Positions 4,875-8,869 of a DNA stretch of 8,869 nt are shown here, piece after piece. The notes beneath the pieces were generated by a model. That model was not told where the DNA came from. It did not search any database and saw only the letters and a program-made list of their open reading frames with translations. The DNA comes from SpSt-28 sp044343155. Its GTDB lineage: Archaea; Aenigmatarchaeota; Aenigmatarchaeia; CG10238-14; SpSt-28. How positions within the stretch are numbered: position 1 is the first letter of the stretch; each line of letters begins with the position of its first letter. A program made the position numbers and the translations under genes. The stretch covers positions 1 to 8,869 of the forward strand of contig JAVZSS010000028.1 of the NCBI GenBank assembly GCA_044343155.1, written 5' to 3'.

Positions 4875-7871
4875 TCATATCTTCTTATATACATACCAAA
4901 TATTCTCATGAAAAGCTTGATCTATCCATGGAAGTTCATCAATTAAAATATAATTGTTTTTTACATATTCAAAAAATTTTTTAATAAGAGGTAATCTTCT
5001 ATAATATATTACTAATGAATAATTTTGTGACAACAAATGATTAAAAACTTCTTCTTCACTAACTACATTTATATTTTGAAGTTCATAACAACTCCAAATT
5101 TCTGGAGATATTTCTTTTTCGGTAAGAATTAAATAGCTTACATGCTCAACTAAAACATTCCCTTCACTATTTTCAACATACTTTAATATTTTTAGATCTG
5201 TTTGTAGATTAATAAAAGGAGTAAAATCTTTAGGATTAAAAACATAAAAAAGAATTCTTTTATCAAAATCAATAAAAAGTAACAACTGAAATAAAACAGC
5301 AAGAAGTATAAAATAGAATTCTTCTTTTTTATTAGACTGTTTTAAAAGTGAAGATATAATAATTGGTGTTATAGCTGTTATTTCTATTAAATAATTTATC
5401 CAACTACCTTCTCTTATAAATTGAAATATAGTTAATATTAATGATGTTAAAAACCAAATTGAAACGATATTGTTTTTATTTCTTACGAAATAAATCAGTC
5501 CTAAAAAAATGAATATAGAACTGTTTATTAACCTATCTTTCAAGAGAAATATCAGATCATTTAAAGAAAAGATAATTATTCCTTTCGCATAATAAAATAC
5601 ATGTAAGATAAACTGACCATTAGTTAAAAAATTCGTAAGGAAGGTAATAATGAATGTTAATAAAGAAAAATGGATTAAAAACTTTATACAATTTTTTTTA
5701 TCATTTATTAAAAGATAAAAAAACATAGAAAGTGGAGCTGCTATAAAGTTTTGTTTTGTAAATAGAGCTAAAAAAGAAAAAATGGTTGAAAAAAATAGAT
5801 TTTTTCCTTTTTTATAATTTATAAAAAAATAAATTCCAACAATAGAAAATAGCATTGCTAGCATATCAGCTCTAACTTGAGTACCCATCTGAAAAATAAC
5901 ATAAGAAGAAAAAAAGAGTAATGTAGAAAATAAACTTAATTCAAAATCTTTTACAATTTTTTTTGTAATTAAAAAAACAAAAAAACCTACAAACAAAGTA
6001 GAAATAAAAACTATTATTCTTGCAGATAGCAAATTTTTACCAAGAATTAAAAGCGTGAAATAGTTTATTATTGGAAAAATTGGTGGATATTTAAAAGAAG
6101 AAAAATGGTGAAGTGAATGGATATCATTATAAAGAGGTTTTCCATTTAATAATCTAATGGCTGGTAGTAGAAGATAACTTTCTGTAACATCAGTATCAAA
6201 AGGATAAAACAATACATCAATAGAAACTAAAAGAAAGTTTAAAAAAATAAAAATGAAGAAAAATATAAAAGCATGTAAAAAAATTTTTCTACTGACTTTA
6301 AATTTACTTTTAACAAAACTTTCAATCTCTTTTAACCATATTAAAGAAACAAAAAGTAAAACAAAGAAAATAGATAAAAAAGGTCTAGGACAAGTAGTAT
6401 TGCTTGATGCTCTTATATCAATATATTTTTTTTCTATTATAGAATCTAAAACTTTGCTATTTGGTCCGCATCTAAAAAAATATGGGTAGTAAAATTTTCT
6501 TAAAGGATCTTCAAGAATCTCAAATTTTTCAAATTTCTCTTTGTATTCTTTTAACATAAAAGAATTTGAAATATCTTTCAAGGCATCTTCATAAGCATTT
6601 GTCAACCCAGCAAAATTGTTTAAAATCGAAACTATCAAAAAGAAGAAAAGAAGTGGTTTAAAATAATCTAACTCTAAAGAAAAAATTATTGGAATTACAA
6701 TAAAAGGAGAAATTATAGTCAAAAGTCTAGGGCCGAAACTTCCACCATGCCACCAAGCCCACCACATTGAAGATACAAAAAGAACTGATAAGAAAATTAA
6801 AAATGTTAAAACTGATTCTGAAGGATATTTTTTATACATTAGATAAAGACCTGGAAAATAGAAAAGAAGGATTGGAAAATAGAAAAATAATCCTCTGTAA
6901 GGATCGAATAAAAGCCTAAACATAACATTAAGATTGTAAGAAAAAGAAATAATAATACCATTTCTACCAGGTAAAGGTAGCCAAACTTCACTATCAAGAT
7001 GATTCCTTGGTAAATCTATTGGATTACCAAAAATTATAAAATTATAAATAAAAAATGGGGATGAACCAAATAGAAAGAATAACAAAAATATTATTGCTTC
7101 TCTATACTTTCTTCTTAAAAAAAATAAATAAAAAAGAAATAAGCAAGAAACAACTAGTGATAAAAGCTCTAAAGTAAATGAAAATCCAGCTAAAATACCT
7201 GAAATAACTATATAAATTATTTTTTTTCTTTTCACAAAAAACAACAAATAATAAAAAGAAAGAAGTAATAAAAAAGTTGCAACTGCATGGCTAACAAAAA
7301 TTAAGCTTGCGTGAAAAATTGGAGAAGCAAAACCGTAAATTATTGTTAGTAAAAATCTTCTTTTTTCATCTTTTGTTAAAAATTGAGAAAGTTTATAAAT
7401 TAAAACAACTGAAAGAGAAGAAAAAAAGGAAGATGTAAATACTGTAACCAAAAACATGCCAGTTAACTCAAAAACTCCGGGATTTAAATAATAATATATA
7501 GGAGCTTTATTATGAACAAACTGTACTATATATTCATTACTACCTTTATTCAATTCTATAAAATCTTTTGGAAAAAAATTGTAATAAAAAAATTTCCATA
7601 TCGCATAAATTGGAGTAGCTAAAAAAGATAGTCCAGGCTCTTTATCTGAATAATGTTTTCCATTATAAAAAGCTCTATCACTTGTTTGGTTATAATAACT
7701 ATCTATTTCTAATCTATTTTCATCTACAATTGCCTTAGTTAAAAAGAAAACTGAATATTCTCTCATTCCTGGCCAATTAGCAAAAATAGTATAAAACATA
7801 AAAAAAGTTAAAAAAATCTTAAGCTCATTTGAAAAAAAATTAAATTTTATTTTATTAGCAACCATAATCAT
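4875..7871 (-). CDS. Fused tandem GT-C membrane glycosyltransferase, 998 residues
   Basis: The protein appears to join two GT-C modules. Module 1 (about 1-515) has an outer loop with MREYS (36-40) and NGKHYSDKEPGLSFLATP (70-87), the acidic-loop signature of one GT39-like family. It also has FDPYRGLFFYFP (322-333) and WWAWWHGGSFGPRLL (370-384), typical of that family. Its end around FRCGPNS (466-472) and one last helix (497-513) looks like a normal C-terminus. Module 2 (about 528-998) begins again with a helix and a new acidic loop, FDTDVTESY (558-566), with D559, D561 and E564. It continues with GKPLYNDIHS (577-586), KYPPIFP (594-600) and TKQNF (705-709), then a polar domain of about 130 residues after 870. 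More than 20 helices are expected in total. The frame is open throughout and composition is even. It ends three bases from the radical SAM stop, convergently. The ATG at 7865 (second Met) is an alternative start that fits the TATA spacing slightly better. Likely role: sugar transfer from lipid-linked donors at the outer face, possibly two steps. Confidence 0.88.
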   Translation of the reverse strand: MIMVANKIKFNFFSNELKIFLTFFMFYTIFANWPGMREYSVFFLTKAIVDENRLEIDSYYNQTSDRAFYNGKHYSDKEPGLSFLATPIYAIWKFFYYNFFPKDFIELNKGSNEYIVQFVHNKAPIYYYLNPGVFELTGMFLVTVFTSSFFSSLSVVLIYKLSQFLTKDEKRRFLLTIIYGFASPIFHASLIFVSHAVATFLLLLSFYYLLFFVKRKKIIYIVISGILAGFSFTLELLSLVVSCLFLFYLFFLRRKYREAIIFLLFFLFGSSPFFIYNFIIFGNPIDLPRNHLDSEVWLPLPGRNGIIISFSYNLNVMFRLLFDPYRGLFFYFPILLFYFPGLYLMYKKYPSESVLTFLIFLSVLFVSSMWWAWWHGGSFGPRLLTIISPFIVIPIIFSLELDYFKPLLFFFLIVSILNNFAGLTNAYEDALKDISNSFMLKEYKEKFEKFEILEDPLRKFYYPYFFRCGPNSKVLDSIIEKKYIDIRASSNTTCPRPFLSIFFVLLFVSLIWLKEIESFVKSKFKVSRKIFLHAFIFFFIFIFLNFLLVSIDVLFYPFDTDVTESYLLLPAIRLLNGKPLYNDIHSLHHFSSFKYPPIFPIINYFTLLILGKNLLSARIIVFISTLFVGFFVFLITKKIVKDFELSLFSTLLFFSSYVIFQMGTQVRADMLAMLFSIVGIYFFINYKKGKNLFFSTIFSFLALFTKQNFIAAPLSMFFYLLINDKKNCIKFLIHFSLLTFIITFLTNFLTNGQFILHVFYYAKGIIIFSLNDLIFLLKDRLINSSIFIFLGLIYFVRNKNNIVSIWFLTSLILTIFQFIREGSWINYLIEITAITPIIISSLLKQSNKKEEFYFILLAVLFQLLLFIDFDKRILFYVFNPKDFTPFINLQTDLKILKYVENSEGNVLVEHVSYLILTEKEISPEIWSCYELQNINVVSEEEVFNHLLSQNYSLVIYYRRLPLIKKFFEYVKNNYILIDELPWIDQAFHENIWYVYKKI

Positions 7872-7921
7872 GATTCTAAAAGAAAAATAAAAATTTGTTT
7901 ACTTTTGAAATTAATTAAAAT
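7872..7921. promoter_or_regulatory. Divergent promoter region between the double GT-C gene and the GT2 gene
   Basis: Only 50 bases separate the two divergent ATGs and neither has a Shine-Dalgarno motif. The stretch 7883-7896 (AAAAATAAAAATTT) is TATA-like on both strands. It is centred about 31 bases before the GT2 ATG at 7922. On the minus strand it is about 18 bases before the ATG at 7871 or 24 before the ATG at 7865. The shared box implies that the two promoters overlap. Confidence 0.4.
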
Positions 7922-8614
7922 ATGATAACTATTATCGTTCCTGTTTTTAATGAAGCTGAAATTATAAAGAAAAATTTATTAAAAATAATTCATGAATTAA
8001 AAAAATTGAAGAAAAGATATGAAATAATAGTAGCTGAAGATGGGTCTACTGATAAAAGTTATGAAATTGTTAAAAAAATTGAAGAAGAAAATAAAAAAAT
8101 AAAAGTTCTTCACCATAAAAAAAGACTAGGAAGAGGATTGGCTCTTAAAAGATGTAGTAGTGTTGCAAAAGGAAAATTTATTATTTATATGGATGCTGAT
8201 TTGTCAACAAAGCTTGATGCTTTAAAGATTGTCTTAAAAGAATTAAATAAGTATGATATAGTAGTTGGATCAAGATATATAAAAGGAGCTAAATATAAAA
8301 GAACATTAAAAAGATTGTTTTTGAGTAAAATTTATAATCTGATTAGACTTATATTATTTCCAGATGTTAAAATTAAAGATACTCAATGTGGTTTTAAAGG
8401 ATTTAAGAGAAATGTTTTTATAGAAATAAATAAAGAAGTAAAATCTAATGATTGGTTCTGGGATACAGAATTCCTTATAAAAGCTAAAAGAAAAGGTTTT
8501 AAAATTAAAGAAATTCCTGTTGTTTGGGTAGAAAATAAAAAGTCTTCAATAAAAATATTGAGAGATGGGTTAAAAATGGTAGCACAACTAATTAAATTAA
8601 GATTTTTTCCATAA
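7922..8614 (+). CDS. GT2 glycosyltransferase, dolichyl-phosphate mannose/glucose synthase-like
   Basis: A 230-residue GT-A fold enzyme complete in its family motifs. It begins directly with the first strand, IIVPVFNEAE (4-13). EDGSTD (39-44) is the nucleotide-binding motif, with E39 where many members have Asp. DADLST (91-96) is the DxD metal site, GSRY (116-119) follows, and DTQCGFKGF (153-161) and WDTEFLIKA (180-188) are characteristic of DPM1/Alg5-type enzymes. There is no C-terminal membrane helix, so it is peripheral at the inner membrane face like DPM1; the basic C-terminus may contact lipid. The expected reaction is transfer of a sugar from a GDP- or UDP-activated donor to polyprenyl/dolichyl phosphate. 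That product is the donor used by GT-C enzymes, which fits its position beside them. Whether the sugar is mannose, glucose or another cannot be told. It is preceded by a 50-base divergent promoter region. The family assignment is strong. Confidence 0.93.
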   Translation: MITIIVPVFNEAEIIKKNLLKIIHELKKLKKRYEIIVAEDGSTDKSYEIVKKIEEENKKIKVLHHKKRLGRGLALKRCSSVAKGKFIIYMDADLSTKLDALKIVLKELNKYDIVVGSRYIKGAKYKRTLKRLFLSKIYNLIRLILFPDVKIKDTQCGFKGFKRNVFIEINKEVKSNDWFWDTEFLIKAKRKGFKIKEIPVVWVENKKSSIKILRDGLKMVAQLIKLRFFP

Positions 8615-8727
8615 TTTTAAGTTTGAAAAACTAAAAATGGGAAGGAAACATGAAATAGGAAATTTGAAATAGATAAAAATACTTTTTTGATACAATCTTT
8701 AAAATTATATTTTTGTATTGGATTTTC
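8615..8727. other. Convergent intergenic spacer with GAAAT-rich purine tract
   Basis: No gene is visible in these 113 bases between two convergent stops. The part 8619-8680 is purine-rich on the plus strand, with GAAAT recurring at 8652, 8659 and 8666 and GAAA-type variants before it. Its origin is unknown; it resembles low-complexity intergenic filler. The rest is AT-rich with a T6 run. Confidence 0.6.
8683..8688 (+). terminator. Possible oligo-T terminator after the GT2 gene
   Basis: A run of six T residues lies about 70 bases after the GT2 stop codon. Archaeal transcription often ends at oligo-T without a hairpin, and no convincing stem precedes it. In DNA this AT-rich the run could be chance. 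Confidence 0.3.
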
Positions 8728-8869
8728 TTAACCTATTTTTTGTATTCTTATATTTCTTATAGACATACTAATACATCTCTTATCAAAATTATGTAAAATC
8801 TCATCAACAACTAAACAACCTTTATTAGCTCTAAAAACCAATATATTTTTTCCTTTTTTTAATTTTAAT
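8728..8869 (-). CDS. C-terminal fragment of a probable membrane glycosyltransferase (5' end outside window)
   Basis: On the minus strand a frame is open from the window edge to a TAA at 8728-8730 and gives the last 46 residues of a protein. It contains LKKGKNILVFRANKGC, then DEILHNFDKRCISMSIRNIRI. This pattern (a short strand after KKGxN, a cysteine, then a polar stretch and DxRCxSxxxxNI) resembles the small beta-sandwich tail found at the C-terminus of many GT-C/GT39-like membrane proteins. In those the two cysteines (here at residues 18 and 32 of the fragment) would pair outside the cytoplasm. The resemblance is from memory of the family and the fragment is short, so the product is tentative. 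It converges on the GT2 gene across a 113-base spacer. The context of glycosyltransferases supports the call. Confidence 0.6.
   Translation of the reverse strand, partial: LKLKKGKNILVFRANKGCLVVDEILHNFDKRCISMSIRNIRIQKIG

Noticed and set aside
6253..6489. 78-codon plus-strand frame inside the 998-residue glycosyltransferase
   Set aside because: It is antisense to the region joining the two modules and its lysine/leucine content simply mirrors the phenylalanine-rich membrane segments; no promoter-like or start context.
8691..8718. Inverted repeat ATACAA ... TTGTAT in the convergent spacer as a hairpin terminator
   Set aside because: Only six Watson-Crick pairs with a 16-base loop and all but one pair being A-T; too weak to support a stable stem in AT-rich DNA.

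Overview
The window is a very AT-rich stretch (only the first ~1.7 kb is noticeably richer in G+C). It reads as a cell-surface glycosylation and envelope locus, probably of a small-genome archaeon of the DPANN type (Woesearchaeota/Pacearchaeota-like). The archaeal reading is an inference. It rests on the lack of Shine-Dalgarno motifs before the starts, TATA-like boxes about 25-30 bases before several ATGs (the pattern of leaderless archaeal transcripts), the DUF2341/LamG/lectin surface protein, and a DPM1/Alg5-like GT2 beside GT-C enzymes. A CPR bacterium cannot be excluded from the sequence alone. The standard genetic code fits, with TAA and TGA stops.

Layout. Positions 1-1980 (minus strand, 3' end outside the window) encode a large surface protein: three N-terminal membrane helices, a short cysteine-containing segment, a DUF2341 domain interrupted by a LamG domain, and an L-type-lectin-like domain. 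It diverges from a plus-strand group: a 477-residue GT-C-like membrane glycosyltransferase (2057-3490), a 60-residue two-helix membrane protein (3578-3760), and, four bases later, a radical SAM enzyme with a C-terminal auxiliary-cluster domain (3765-4871). Tail to tail with the last, only three bases away, is a 998-residue minus-strand protein (4875-7871) that looks like two different GT-C modules in one chain. From a 50-base divergent promoter region next to it runs a GT2 enzyme (7922-8614) of the dolichyl-phosphate-sugar synthase type. After a 113-base convergent spacer, the C-terminal 46 residues of another minus-strand protein reach the window edge (8728-8869).

How the genes may work together (inference): the GT2 enzyme would charge a polyprenyl phosphate with a sugar at the inner face of the membrane. 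The GT-C enzymes would use such lipid-linked sugars at the outer face to build glycans on surface proteins or lipids. The lectin-rich protein would be an adhesin, and could be a glycosylated target or a glycan binder. The radical SAM enzyme and its tiny membrane neighbour have no assigned role and are the least explained part. No RNA genes, insertion sequences, CRISPR arrays or origins were seen.
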